From: CBDCWO01 sp965223405
GTDB taxonomy: Bacteria; Bacteroidota; Bacteroidia; Chitinophagales; Saprospiraceae
Length of the DNA stretch: 64,000 bases
Assembly: GCA_965223405.1 (NCBI GenBank)
Contig: CBDCWO010000006.1
Coordinates: forward strand, 6,758,001 to 6,822,000
Direction: 5' to 3'
The notes beneath the pieces are model-generated. The model ran no database searches, was not told the origin of the DNA, and saw only the letters and a program-made list of their open reading frames with translations. This document shows, piece by piece, positions 28,069 through 36,727 of this stretch (its first letter is position 1; each line of letters begins with the position of its first letter). Position numbers and translations under genes: made by a program.

Positions 28069-28250
28069 ACCTCGTCCATCCGAGAGCGCCAAGCTATTCA
28101 GCGGAGGAGCTAACTATGGCTATGAACAAGAACCTTCGCTCCGCAGGGTCTCGTGAACTCGCCTCTGCGAAAATCACGGACCTTGATCTTGGAAAAGATC
28201 TACTTCGTTTTATACTGTAAAAACTTAGTTCTTGAAGCACTAGTTTGAAT
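28069..28250 (+). repeat. dispersed palindromic repeat, copy 1
   Basis: A richer-G+C intergenic block. It shares an exact 20-base stretch (CGGACCTTGATCTTGGAAAA, 28177-28196) with the complement of 37810-37829, and an 18/19 match (28148-28166) with the complement of 37933-37951. Its left part (CCATCCGAGAGCGCC and AGCTATTCAGCGGA) resembles the complement of the G+C-rich block at 63419-63680. No open frame is conserved between copies. Confidence 0.7.
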
Positions 28251-28544
28251 AGTCAGATACGGGTAGCGACGGTCCTTATCTCTTCCTGACTGTTTTGCAT
28301 TAGTTAAAAACAGTTTGCACTGGAACATTACGTAATAAGAAGAAGGTGGCAGGTCCTCTCCAACACCTGTGTGGAAAGATTTATAAGTCTTGTATTGGTT
28401 AATTCTTTATCCGAACACATTTTGGCTGTAATGCTTTAACTTGTTCATAATTTTGTTTTCAAACGTTAAACTAGAAATGACATTAATGTTGATATCAATA
28501 TCAATTACGTCAAGGCCAAAAGGTGCATTAATAAATATTAATCG

Positions 28545-29096
28545 ATGAAGGAAATTAGTTTATTGGAGAAGGTATCAGAATTCGTAAAACCCTACTATGC
28601 TCGTAAAGACATTATGCATGATTTTACACATTTAGAAAGAATAAAGTTAAGTGCTGAAAAGTTGATTGCCAGTGAAAAGTTACCTATTGATACTTTGGTT
28701 TTTGAGGCCGCACTCTATATGCACGGAATAATCTATGAAGTAGAAGAGAAAGTCCGATCTTTTCTACTTGAGTTAGGATTGGGAAAAAAGACTACTGCTC
28801 GAATTATTCAAGCCGCCTGGGAATCACAGAAGGATAAGATTCCTACTACACCAGAAGGAAAAATCTTGCATGATGCCCATCTGGTGGAGGGTGGAAAATA
28901 CTTTCCTATGGTCAAAGCGCTGATTACTGGATCACTCAGAGGACAGACTCTACAACAAACCATGCGCTACGTCAGAAATAATCTGTTGGCACAAGGAACT
29001 TGTTATACCAATTCCGGACAAAAGTTGTTTGAGGAAGTAAAGAGCACTTCTCGAGAAATTTATGATGACCTGATTGTAAATACTGGAATGACCTAA
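28545..29096 (+). CDS. HD-domain-like protein lacking the HD aspartate
   Basis: A 183-residue cytoplasmic protein with the layout of small HD hydrolases: DFTHLERIKLSAEKL (His29, first metal ligand), LYMHGIIYE where the HD doublet would be (His60-Gly61, so the metal-binding Asp is absent) and ILHDAHLVE (Asp110, where DADxLD is usual). HD enzymes hydrolyse phosphate esters with a divalent metal pair; losing the doublet Asp would impair this. Function is therefore uncertain. It is alone between a repeat-rich intergenic region and an aldo/keto reductase. Confidence 0.6.
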   Translation: MKEISLLEKVSEFVKPYYARKDIMHDFTHLERIKLSAEKLIASEKLPIDTLVFEAALYMHGIIYEVEEKVRSFLLELGLGKKTTARIIQAAWESQKDKIPTTPEGKILHDAHLVEGGKYFPMVKALITGSLRGQTLQQTMRYVRNNLLAQGTCYTNSGQKLFEEVKSTSREIYDDLIVNTGMT

Positions 29097-29181
29097 AAAA
29101 TGAAAGCCCAATTCTACTCTGATTGTAAGTTTACGCGAATAATGGATAAGCCCATACCGGATAGATTTTTCATTTACCCTA

Positions 29182-29238
29182 GCCTAAAGGGTGGATAAAT
29201 TCCGGAAAAATGAAATCGGGAAATTTCCTGCCCTTTAG
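29182..29238. terminator. strong hairpin downstream of the HD-like gene
   Basis: CCTAAAGGG (29182-29190) pairs with CCCTTTAGG (29230-29238), and inside it TAAATTCC can pair with GGGAAATTT. The stem of about 15 bp is 90 bases after the HD-like stop and 150 bases before the aldo/keto reductase start. There is no T-run, so it may be a processing or termination element, or an upstream regulatory structure. Confidence 0.4.
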
Positions 29239-29387
29239 GGACAGGGAAAGGGGAATTTTCGCCGTTAAAAGTCTAATCCATTAACCAGATTAAATTAGGT
29301 GCGCGCAATGTATCAGAAATGTTCAAGATCATTCTCCACCCCTTTACTTAAAGCAATATTTGGATTAACTTTAAACAAAATCTTATC

Positions 29388-30389
29388 ATGACCGAAAGAA
29401 GGGATTTTCTCAAAGAACTGGCTTTAATTACCGGTGGATTAATGATTGCAAACCCCAATTTCTCCATGGTTAAAAGGGATAAATGGGGAGAATTGCTTCC
29501 GATGCGCACCCTGGGCAAGACCGGAAAGAAAGTAACCATGCTGGGAGTTGGTGGTTATCATGTGGGTTGGACCAGCGATCGCGATGCGCAGGAAGTCATC
29601 GAATGCGCTATGGAAGGAGGAATTCGGTTTTTTGACAATGCGGAATCGTATGGAAGTGGCCTTAGTGAGGAACGCTATGGCAGGTATTTGGTGCCGAAAT
29701 ATCGAGATGAGGTATTCATTATGAGCAAAACCACTGCCGACAAAAGTTCCACCGCCAAAAAACATCTCGAAGAAACACTGCGCAGACTCCAGTGTGATTA
29801 TTTGGATTTGTGGCAAGTTCATTCTTTACGAACCCCTGAAGATGTGGATAATCGTATTCAAAACGAGGTTTTAGAAGTGTTCGAAAAGGCCAAAGCAGAA
29901 GGAAAGGTAAAACACATTGGATTTACAGGACATCAAAATCCATATGCACACCTCAGGATGCTCGAAAAAACATCAGATCACGATCTTTTTGAAACGATTC
30001 AAATGCCGGTCAATGTTATCGATTCTCATTTTCACAGTTTTATCAAAAACGTCTTTGCCACAGCCGTCGATCGTAAGTTTGGGATTATTGCAATGAAAAC
30101 ACTTTCAGATGGAAGATTTTTTAAAGAAAAGAAAGTGAATGAAAAGGTGCAATGGAAATCTGATGATCCTTTGATACCCAATTACATTTCTATTCAAGAA
30201 GCGCTGCACTTTGTGTGGTCTCTGCCAGTGAGTGTACTGGTAACAGGAGCAGAAAACAAACTTCTTCTACAAGAGAAAATTGAACTTGCCCAAAGTTTTA
30301 CACGAAATTCCGAAGCAGACCGGCTGAACTTACTGGGTCGGGTATTTGCTAAAGCCGGAAACAAAATTGAATATTATAAACGGATTTAA
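29388..30389 (+). CDS. aldo/keto reductase with N-terminal signal-like segment (paralogue 1)
   Basis: A 333-residue AKR. Residues 1-27 (TERRDFLKELALITGGLM) look like a twin-arginine or related signal. The barrel starts with MRTLGKTGKKVTMLGVGGYH; the catalytic tetrad is visible as Asp and Tyr in FFDNAESYGSG, Lys in MSKTTA and His in WQVHSL. C-terminal LPVSVLVTGAENKLLLQEKI binds NADPH in this group. It closely resembles the gene at 33265 and ends 4 bases from the convergent larC. No iron-sulfur cysteines are seen. The substrate is unknown. Confidence 0.88.
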   Translation: MTERRDFLKELALITGGLMIANPNFSMVKRDKWGELLPMRTLGKTGKKVTMLGVGGYHVGWTSDRDAQEVIECAMEGGIRFFDNAESYGSGLSEERYGRYLVPKYRDEVFIMSKTTADKSSTAKKHLEETLRRLQCDYLDLWQVHSLRTPEDVDNRIQNEVLEVFEKAKAEGKVKHIGFTGHQNPYAHLRMLEKTSDHDLFETIQMPVNVIDSHFHSFIKNVFATAVDRKFGIIAMKTLSDGRFFKEKKVNEKVQWKSDDPLIPNYISIQEALHFVWSLPVSVLVTGAENKLLLQEKIELAQSFTRNSEADRLNLLGRVFAKAGNKIEYYKRI

Positions 30390-30393
30390 TCTA

Positions 30394-31617
30394 TTATTCT
30401 TCTTCGGTATATTCATTCAGTAGTCCATACAATTTTGCTTTCAAGGTGGGAATACTCATCCCGTGTTCTTCTTTTAACTTAAGCAAAGATTCGTATTCTA
30501 TTTTGTTTCTGATGCCTCCTGAAGGTGTTTGGACTTGCTTGACCCACACTGGGCCAAACGGTGTGTTCAATTTAGTTTGTTTTCTTGAAAGTATGGTTCG
30601 ATCTACAGCATAAGATCTTACTCCGATGGAGGAGGTATGCTCCAAAATGAAAGAAGATATACGCTCCAAATCGTTTAAACCAAGTAACACGGACAACATC
30701 ACTCCAGGTCTTCCCTTTTTCATCTGAACGGACGTAAAGTAAAAATCAACGGCCCCATTTGCCATCAATCCATTCTGAAAATCAATACCCAATAGTTCAA
30801 AGGACATATCATCCAGGTTTGTATCTAACATAATATATTGCTGGTTTCGATCACTTTTTGTTTCTGATTTCAGCATCGAAACTCTAACCACATTGGGACC
30901 AATAAAATCTTTGCTACCCGGGCCATAAGCAATTTTTTCTTTTTTCATCTGCGGCACCGTAAACTCCGGAACCAGATATTTTAATATGGCTGCACCAGTA
31001 GGAGTGACCCGCTCCCCTTCTTCTCCACCGGGATAGGTAGGCATATGCAAAAGTAAATCAGCAGTCGCTGGAGCTGGTACTGGGAGCAAGCCATGTTGTG
31101 TTTGTACCATTCCATAGCCGGTACAGATCGGAGCTGAAAAAGTCTTGCCCACTTTCAATCTATCAATCAGAACTGCACAGCCTACGATGTCTAGAATTGA
31201 ATCAACCGCACTTATTTCATGGAAGTGAATTTTATTGAGGGCTACTTGATGGATTTTAGCTTCGGATTGACCGATAATTGTAAATATTTCCTTAGCAATA
31301 CTTTTGGCTGTTGCTGGTATATCCCCTGCTTCTATGATGTTGATAATATCTTTCAGATGCCGGTGTGCCGCATGATGATGAGTTTTTGATTTGGAATGAA
31401 TATCCGGGGACGATTCATTCAAATCAATGGGACGAACATGTTTACAAACAATTCCATTTTTATTTACAATATCGACTACAATTTTGCCATCAGGCAGGTT
31501 CAATTTTTGTGGAAGCCGTACGATTTCTTCATAATAATCTGCAAGACCACAAAATGCACTTAACAACATATCTCCTGAAAGTCCGGAAAAGGGTTCAATA
31601 TAAAGTACGGTCATCAT
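30394..31617 (-). CDS. larC: nickel-pincer cofactor cyclometallase
   Basis: LarC inserts nickel into the pyridinium bisthiocarboxylate mononucleotide using CTP, the last step of nickel-pincer nucleotide (NPN) synthesis. The 407-residue protein begins VLYIEPFSGLSGDMLLSAF, has a histidine-rich loop (TKTHHHAAHRHLKD form, metal binding), KIHFHEISAVDSILDIVG, and LDTNLDDMSFE in the C-terminal domain. In Lactiplantibacillus the protein is made from two frames by frameshifting; here it is one continuous frame. It is the last gene of larE-larB-larC, 13 bases after larB. Confidence 0.93.
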   Translation of the reverse strand: MMTVLYIEPFSGLSGDMLLSAFCGLADYYEEIVRLPQKLNLPDGKIVVDIVNKNGIVCKHVRPIDLNESSPDIHSKSKTHHHAAHRHLKDIINIIEAGDIPATAKSIAKEIFTIIGQSEAKIHQVALNKIHFHEISAVDSILDIVGCAVLIDRLKVGKTFSAPICTGYGMVQTQHGLLPVPAPATADLLLHMPTYPGGEEGERVTPTGAAILKYLVPEFTVPQMKKEKIAYGPGSKDFIGPNVVRVSMLKSETKSDRNQQYIMLDTNLDDMSFELLGIDFQNGLMANGAVDFYFTSVQMKKGRPGVMLSVLLGLNDLERISSFILEHTSSIGVRSYAVDRTILSRKQTKLNTPFGPVWVKQVQTPSGGIRNKIEYESLLKLKEEHGMSIPTLKAKLYGLLNEYTEEE

Positions 31618-31630
31618 TACAAAATTTCAA

Positions 31631-32281
31631 TCATGAAAGGGCATTTAAAATCCTGGTTGCTGCCAAAGCTGCGCCGCATCCGTTATCAATATTTACTACA
31701 GTAATCCCATTTGCGCAACTTGATAGCATGGAGGAAAGTGCTGCTTTTCCCCCTTTGGCTACTCCATAACCAATACTGGTCGGAACGGCAATAATCGGCT
31801 GTGGGCACAATCCACCTACCACCGATGCTAGTGCACCCTCAAAACCCGCTACCACAATTAATACTTTAACCTTTTTTAAATCCTCCAATCTGTCTAGCAA
31901 TCGGTGTATGCCAGCCACACCAATGTCCTGATGAATTGTCGCTTTATATCCCAGATATTCCAAAGTATACAAAGACTCATGGACTATGTATTGATCTGCA
32001 GTTCCGCCGGAAAGGATAGCTACTTCTCCGACTTTAAGTCCAGATTCCCTTCTGTTCAAAACGAAAATCCCGGAAATGGGATCACAAAATGCAGCTGGAA
32101 AATGTTTTGATAATGATTTCATTTTTGCCTTCTGCAATTTGGTAACCAATGCGGGTTCCTGATGCAATTGATACTGATTTAGTATCGCAACTAGAGCAGC
32201 TACTGGTTTGGACGCGCCGTAAACTATTTCAGGAAAACCAAGGCGCCTTTTACGATCAAAATCCAGGTTATAACTCTCCAT
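31631..32281 (-). CDS. larB: NPN synthesis carboxylase/hydrolase
   Basis: LarB carboxylates and hydrolyses nicotinic acid adenine dinucleotide to start NPN synthesis. The 216-residue protein has the PurE-like fold: RRLGFPEIVYGASK near residue 14 (family start), AILSGGTADQYIVHE, GVAGIHRLLDRL, VVAGFEGALASVVGGL and PTSIGYGVAKGGKAALSSML. It is somewhat shorter than the usual about 245 residues because the N-terminal helical part is abbreviated. Its ATG overlaps the larE stop by one base (TAATG). Confidence 0.93.
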   Translation of the reverse strand: MESYNLDFDRKRRLGFPEIVYGASKPVAALVAILNQYQLHQEPALVTKLQKAKMKSLSKHFPAAFCDPISGIFVLNRRESGLKVGEVAILSGGTADQYIVHESLYTLEYLGYKATIHQDIGVAGIHRLLDRLEDLKKVKVLIVVAGFEGALASVVGGLCPQPIIAVPTSIGYGVAKGGKAALSSMLSSCANGITVVNIDNGCGAALAATRILNALS

Positions 32282-33093
32282 TAATTTTTTGGTAAATGAT
32301 GTAAACTTCGATTTAGCTTTCCGGATACCAGGCCTTCTTCGTCTACTTGTACGGTTTCAAATCCAATCGTTTGCAAGGCTCTCAATATTGGATCATGATG
32401 ATCAAGTAATCGATCGATATCTGTAATGGGTACTTCAATTTTTGCCGTTTTCCCATAATGTCTGACCCTAACGTTGAGAAATCCATAATCGTTTAATATG
32501 GCTTCGGCAGCCTCCACCTGTTGTAGTTTGTGAGGAGTAATCAGATTGCCATAGGGAATCCGGGAACTTAGACACGGACTTGCCGGTTTATCCCAAATGG
32601 GTAAATTAAAGTGTTTTGCTAGTCTGCGAACACCGGATTTCCCCAGATCGCAATCAGCTAAAGGTGAATAAATTTTAAACTCAGTAGCCGCTCGAATTCC
32701 TGGTCGATAGTCCTGAAAATCATCTACATTGGTGCCATTCAATATCGAGTAATCCGGGTATTGGCTGGCCAACAGCGCAATATCTTGATAAAGATGTGAT
32801 TTACAATAATAACATCGATCGGCCGGGTTTGAAACGTAACTTGGATCTTCTATCTCTTTGGTTTCGATAACTTCCAAGCGAATCCCATATTGCTTACAAA
32901 ATGCCATGGCACCGGCATAATCCTTCTTCTTTAGACTGGGGGATACAGATATACATCCTATCGCGGCCTCTCCCAAGAAATAGTGGGATAGATAAAGAAC
33001 TAAGGCAGAATCAATTCCTCCTGAAAAAGCAGTAATCGAACCTGCATGGTTGTCAAACCACTTTCTTAGCTTGTAAATTTCCGCATGAATCAT
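32281..33093 (-). CDS. larE: NPN sulfur transferase
   Basis: LarE is an ATP pyrophosphatase that adenylates P2CMN and supplies sulfur, in the sacrificial type from its own cysteine. The 270-residue product has the PP-loop SGGIDS (24-29), RCYYCKSHLY near 93-102 and the conserved ASPCLSSRIPYG with Cys174 at the place of the sulfur-donor cysteine. The paired cysteines 94/97 are common in LarE proteins and could also serve an iron-sulfur form. First gene of the lar operon, divergent from the second aldo/keto reductase across 171 bases. Confidence 0.93.
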   Translation of the reverse strand: MIHAEIYKLRKWFDNHAGSITAFSGGIDSALVLYLSHYFLGEAAIGCISVSPSLKKKDYAGAMAFCKQYGIRLEVIETKEIEDPSYVSNPADRCYYCKSHLYQDIALLASQYPDYSILNGTNVDDFQDYRPGIRAATEFKIYSPLADCDLGKSGVRRLAKHFNLPIWDKPASPCLSSRIPYGNLITPHKLQQVEAAEAILNDYGFLNVRVRHYGKTAKIEVPITDIDRLLDHHDPILRALQTIGFETVQVDEEGLVSGKLNRSLHHLPKN

Positions 33094-33264
33094 AATCTAA
33101 GATACTTTCGACGTTTTTAAAACCAACTTTCGAAAAAATTATTCTTCTTAATAATACCTAAATATACACTTCTACAGCGTTATATAAATTACTTAATATT
33201 GTCTAAATTTATAATCCCTGGATTGGGTCATCATTCTCTTACTTGAAATCTCAATCATCAATCA

Positions 33265-34263
33265 ATGAAAAATAACAGAAGGACTTTTTTAAAGACATTA
33301 GCAACCTTGACAACGGGTTTGATGGTCACCGGGAATGAGAGTTTCGGAACTCCAGCTAACTATCGAGACCGGTTAGGATCCTTATTACCTTTACGACGGC
33401 TTGGAAAGACCGGAGAAAAGGTCACCATGCTGGGAGTAGGTGGAGCTCATATCGGTCGTTCGAATGACAAAACAGCCCAAGAAATCTTAGAAAATGCCCT
33501 CGCTGGGGGTGTGCGGTTTTTTGATAATGCAGAGTCCTATAATTCAGGAGAAGCTGAAAAAAAATTCGGTAGATATTTAGTACCCAATTACCGGGATATT
33601 TCTTTTATCATGACCAAGTCCACCGCCCGTAATGGAAAACTTGCATTACAACATTTGGAAGATTCCTTGCGCAGAATGAAAACCGACTATGTGGACTTAT
33701 GGCAAATACATGCCATAACCAGTCCCAGGGATGTAGATAACCGGATTGAAAATGGAGTATTGAAAGCGGCTCTAGAGGCTAAAAAAAGTGGTAAAGCACG
33801 CTTTATCGGATTTACTGGACATACAGATTTTAGAGCTCATCAGCGGATGTTGGAAAAAACAGATCTACTCGAGACCTGTCAAATGCCAATGAATTGTTTT
33901 GATCCCAACTACAAGAGCTTTATCAACAATGTATTGCCCGAATTGGTCCAACGTGATCTGGGTGTATTGGCCATGAAAACACTTTCCAATGGCGGATTTT
34001 TTGGAGGAAGGCGCCATTTTTCCGGGGGCAATAATCCCAAATTAGTACCCAAGGTATTAACCGTAAAGGAAGCCCTTTATTTTGTGTGGTCTTTGCCGGT
34101 AAGTGTATTGATTACCGGACCGGATGATGCCGAGATGATGCAGGAAAAAATCAACCTGGCCCAATCGTTCAAACAAATGAATGAAACCGACAGGTTGGAA
34201 CTTGTGGAAAGAGTAGGTCAGGCAAACTACGATGGTAATATCGTAGAATTCTACAAGGCCTGA
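33265..34263 (+). CDS. aldo/keto reductase with N-terminal signal-like segment (paralogue 2)
   Basis: A 332-residue paralogue of the protein at 29388, with the same start (NNRRTFLKTLATLTTGLMV, a twin-arginine-like motif), LGKTGEKVTMLGVGGAHIG, catalytic FFDNAESYNSG, MTKSTA and WQIHAI, and tail LPVSVLITGPDDAEMMQEKI. The two AKR genes bracket the larEBC operon, this one divergent from larE. Whether they use the NPN cofactor, or only share the locus, is not known; AKRs normally need only NADPH. Confidence 0.88.
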   Translation: MKNNRRTFLKTLATLTTGLMVTGNESFGTPANYRDRLGSLLPLRRLGKTGEKVTMLGVGGAHIGRSNDKTAQEILENALAGGVRFFDNAESYNSGEAEKKFGRYLVPNYRDISFIMTKSTARNGKLALQHLEDSLRRMKTDYVDLWQIHAITSPRDVDNRIENGVLKAALEAKKSGKARFIGFTGHTDFRAHQRMLEKTDLLETCQMPMNCFDPNYKSFINNVLPELVQRDLGVLAMKTLSNGGFFGGRRHFSGGNNPKLVPKVLTVKEALYFVWSLPVSVLITGPDDAEMMQEKINLAQSFKQMNETDRLELVERVGQANYDGNIVEFYKA

Positions 34264-34473
34264 ATTAAGCCTATTTCCTAATTGTAGTTTTTTTTCAAGA
34301 AATCAAAACATGATATTCAATCCATGGAAATTTTCTAGATGGTAATAATTTTGGAGATGGACGGGATGCTATTAAACAACGAATCAATTAATATAATTTT
34401 TAAAAATTTAACATGAGTAGGAGATTGCGGATCAGACAATGAATTGACAAAATCCTTATAAGATATTCACTTT

Positions 34474-34570
34474 ATGTCAAGACCTAAATCCAAACCAGAA
34501 CTTATCAAATTAAGCCAGGATAACAAAACCCGTCTATTGGAGTTGATAGAGCCATTATGACTGGGCATTC
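34474..34570 (+). pseudogene. remnant of a ClbS/DfsB-like four-helix protein
   Basis: From an ATG at 34474 the frame reads MSRPKSKPELIKLSQDNKTR then LLELIEPL before a stop. This matches the conserved N-terminus of ClbS/DfsB family proteins (PRPKTKEELLELS-type), which are about 160-180 residues long. The rest is absent or unrecognisable, so this is a truncated remnant. The rest of 34264-34731 shows nothing else. Confidence 0.5.
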
Positions 34571-34731
34571 AAATTGATTAAAAAAGCGAAGAAATCTGCA
34601 TAAATAACATGCAACATTATTTAATTGTGGCTTAAGTATTCAACACTCCATGAATCTCATCTCACAACCCAGCCCTGTTCCAAACAATTAACCTATTTTT
34701 GCATTTCACTAATTTAAGCAGTGCAAAGTGT

Positions 34732-35793
34732 ATGGATGATATTTCAAAAGCCAAGGTGCAGTTACAATGTCCTTTACCTAACTTAGATTATGAGGTTATT
34801 TCACTAGGACATGGCAGTGGAGGCCTGCTTATGAATAAGTTGCTGGATAGCGGAGTGTTTAATGTACTATCTAACCTACATTTGGATCGCAGACATGATG
34901 GCGCCACGCTGATGCTTAAAGGAAAGACGGCATTTAGCACAGATAGTTTTGTAATATCTCCCATCTTTTTCCCAGGTGGAGATATCGGCGATCTTGCGGT
35001 AAACGGAACGGTTAATGATCTCGCTATGTGCGGGGCTATTCCGGAATATCTGTCATTAAGCTTTATCATTGAAGAGGGGCTTCAAATGTCTAAATTCTGG
35101 GATATTCTGGTTTCTATCAGACATGCCTGTCTCAAAGCTGGAGTGGAAGTAGTAACCGGAGATACCAAAGTAGTAGAAAGAGGTAAAGGTGATCAGATCT
35201 TCATAAACACCACAGGCCTTGGAAGCATACATCCTCAAGCAAATATCGATATTTCCAGAGTCAACATCGGAGATAAGATTATCGTCAGCGACCGTATTGC
35301 CACCCACGGAGTAGCTATCATGTCTGTACGAGAGGGGTTGGAATTTGAAACTACTATTGAATCGGACACCCGAAATCTCAATCACTTGGTAAAAACGCTC
35401 TTAGATAATTATGGGCCTGCAATACATTTACTACGAGACCCCACACGAGGTGGTGTGGCTACCGTGCTCACTGAGATAGCTCGTGATACGAAATTGGGAA
35501 TTGACATTGTACAAAACCAGATTCCAATATCTGAGCCTGTGAATTCTGCTTGTGAGATATTGGGACTGGACCCGTTGTATGTGGCTAATGAAGGAATATT
35601 TATAGCTGTGGTAAATGCCGAAGTCGCTGATAATATACTAGAGGATATCCAAAAGTTTCCGTTTGGTTCGTTTGCTTCAATCATCGGCGAGGTCGTAGAA
35701 TCGCACCCTGGTAAAGTAATCCAGGCCAGTCCGTTTGGAGGACGTAGGGTCGTCAATATGTTGGTAGGTGAACAACTTCCCCGAATTTGTTAA
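34732..35793 (+). CDS. hypE: hydrogenase maturation carbamoyl dehydratase
   Basis: HypE, with HypF, converts carbamoyl phosphate into the thiocyanate carried on its C-terminal cysteine, which supplies CN ligands to [NiFe] hydrogenases. The 353-residue product has LGHGSGGLLMNKLL, DGATLMLKGKTAFSTDSFV, GDIGDLAVNGTVNDLAMCGA, the ATP-binding VVTGDTKVVERG, LRDPTRGGVATVLTE, and ends in the required PRIC tail with terminal Cys. The frame starts upstream at a TTG; ATG 34732 is used. No hypA-D, hypF or hydrogenase gene is in the window, so it is either orphan or works with distant genes. Confidence 0.93.
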   Translation: MDDISKAKVQLQCPLPNLDYEVISLGHGSGGLLMNKLLDSGVFNVLSNLHLDRRHDGATLMLKGKTAFSTDSFVISPIFFPGGDIGDLAVNGTVNDLAMCGAIPEYLSLSFIIEEGLQMSKFWDILVSIRHACLKAGVEVVTGDTKVVERGKGDQIFINTTGLGSIHPQANIDISRVNIGDKIIVSDRIATHGVAIMSVREGLEFETTIESDTRNLNHLVKTLLDNYGPAIHLLRDPTRGGVATVLTEIARDTKLGIDIVQNQIPISEPVNSACEILGLDPLYVANEGIFIAVVNAEVADNILEDIQKFPFGSFASIIGEVVESHPGKVIQASPFGGRRVVNMLVGEQLPRIC

Positions 35794-35845
35794 GCTAATC
35801 AGGCCGGATCGTTAGAAGAGAAATAAATAATGTAATTTCTCCACC

Positions 35846-36727
35846 TCAATAATCAAACAAAGGACTGCTGAGATACCGGTCTCCCCGATCGCAGATTATA
35901 AAGACGATCAATCCTTTGTCTAAGGTTTTAGACAGCTTAACAGAGGCAGCAAGCGCTCCCCCACTACTCATACCGACCAGAATGCCTTCTTCCCGAGCCA
36001 TTCTTCGTGCCATTTCGGTCGCCTCTTCCTGGCTAACATCAATAATCTGATCTACCCTTTCGGCCTCAAATATCTGTGGTAAGAATTCCGGGGACCAACG
36101 GCGAATTCCCGGGATTCTGGAACCATCAGTAGGCTGGGTTCCAACAATCTGAATTTCGTGATCGCGTTCTTTTAAATATCTGGAAACACCCATGATGGTA
36201 CCGGTGGTACCCATAGCTGATACGAAGTGAGTTATCTTCCCCTCAGTATCCTTCCAGATCTCAGGTCCGGTAGACCGGTAATGAATACCATAGTTATCGG
36301 GATTCGCAAATTGATTTAGCATGAAATACCCTTTCTCCACAACCATCTGCTCCGCCAATTCACGTGAATATTCAATGGTCTTGTCAGCATCCGTAAGAAT
36401 CACTTCAGCACCATAGGCCCTCATAGTTATGACACGTTCAGGTGTAGCATTCCCAGGCATCAATAAGGTGAGCTTAAGTCCCAGGGATTGTGCTATCATT
36501 GCCAGGGCAATGCCTGTATTGCCACTCGTAGCTTCTATCAATCTATCCCCGGCTTTTATATCACCTCGTATTAAGGCTCCCGAAATCATTCCAAATGCTG
36601 CGCGGTCTTTAACACTTCCCCCCGGATTATTTCCTTCCAATTTTCCCAAAATTTTCACTTTCGGATTATCCGGAATTTTTTGCAATTCCACCAGAGGAGT
36701 CTTTCCGATCAGATCAGTCAATTTCAT
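35846..36727 (-). CDS. cysM: cysteine synthase B
   Basis: A 293-residue PLP enzyme that makes cysteine from O-acetylserine (or O-phosphoserine/thiosulfate in some members). It has TPLVELQ, the PLP-lysine motif NNPGGSVKDRAAFGMI (Lys about 41), EATSGNTGIALAMIA and MGTTGTIMGVSRYLKE, and GMSSGGA near the end. The GNNPGGSVKDR form points to CysM rather than CysK. Its ATG overlaps the cysE stop by one base (TAATG), so serine acetylation and sulfide incorporation are encoded as one coupled unit. Confidence 0.93.
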   Translation of the reverse strand: MKLTDLIGKTPLVELQKIPDNPKVKILGKLEGNNPGGSVKDRAAFGMISGALIRGDIKAGDRLIEATSGNTGIALAMIAQSLGLKLTLLMPGNATPERVITMRAYGAEVILTDADKTIEYSRELAEQMVVEKGYFMLNQFANPDNYGIHYRSTGPEIWKDTEGKITHFVSAMGTTGTIMGVSRYLKERDHEIQIVGTQPTDGSRIPGIRRWSPEFLPQIFEAERVDQIIDVSQEEATEMARRMAREEGILVGMSSGGALAASVKLSKTLDKGLIVFIICDRGDRYLSSPLFDY

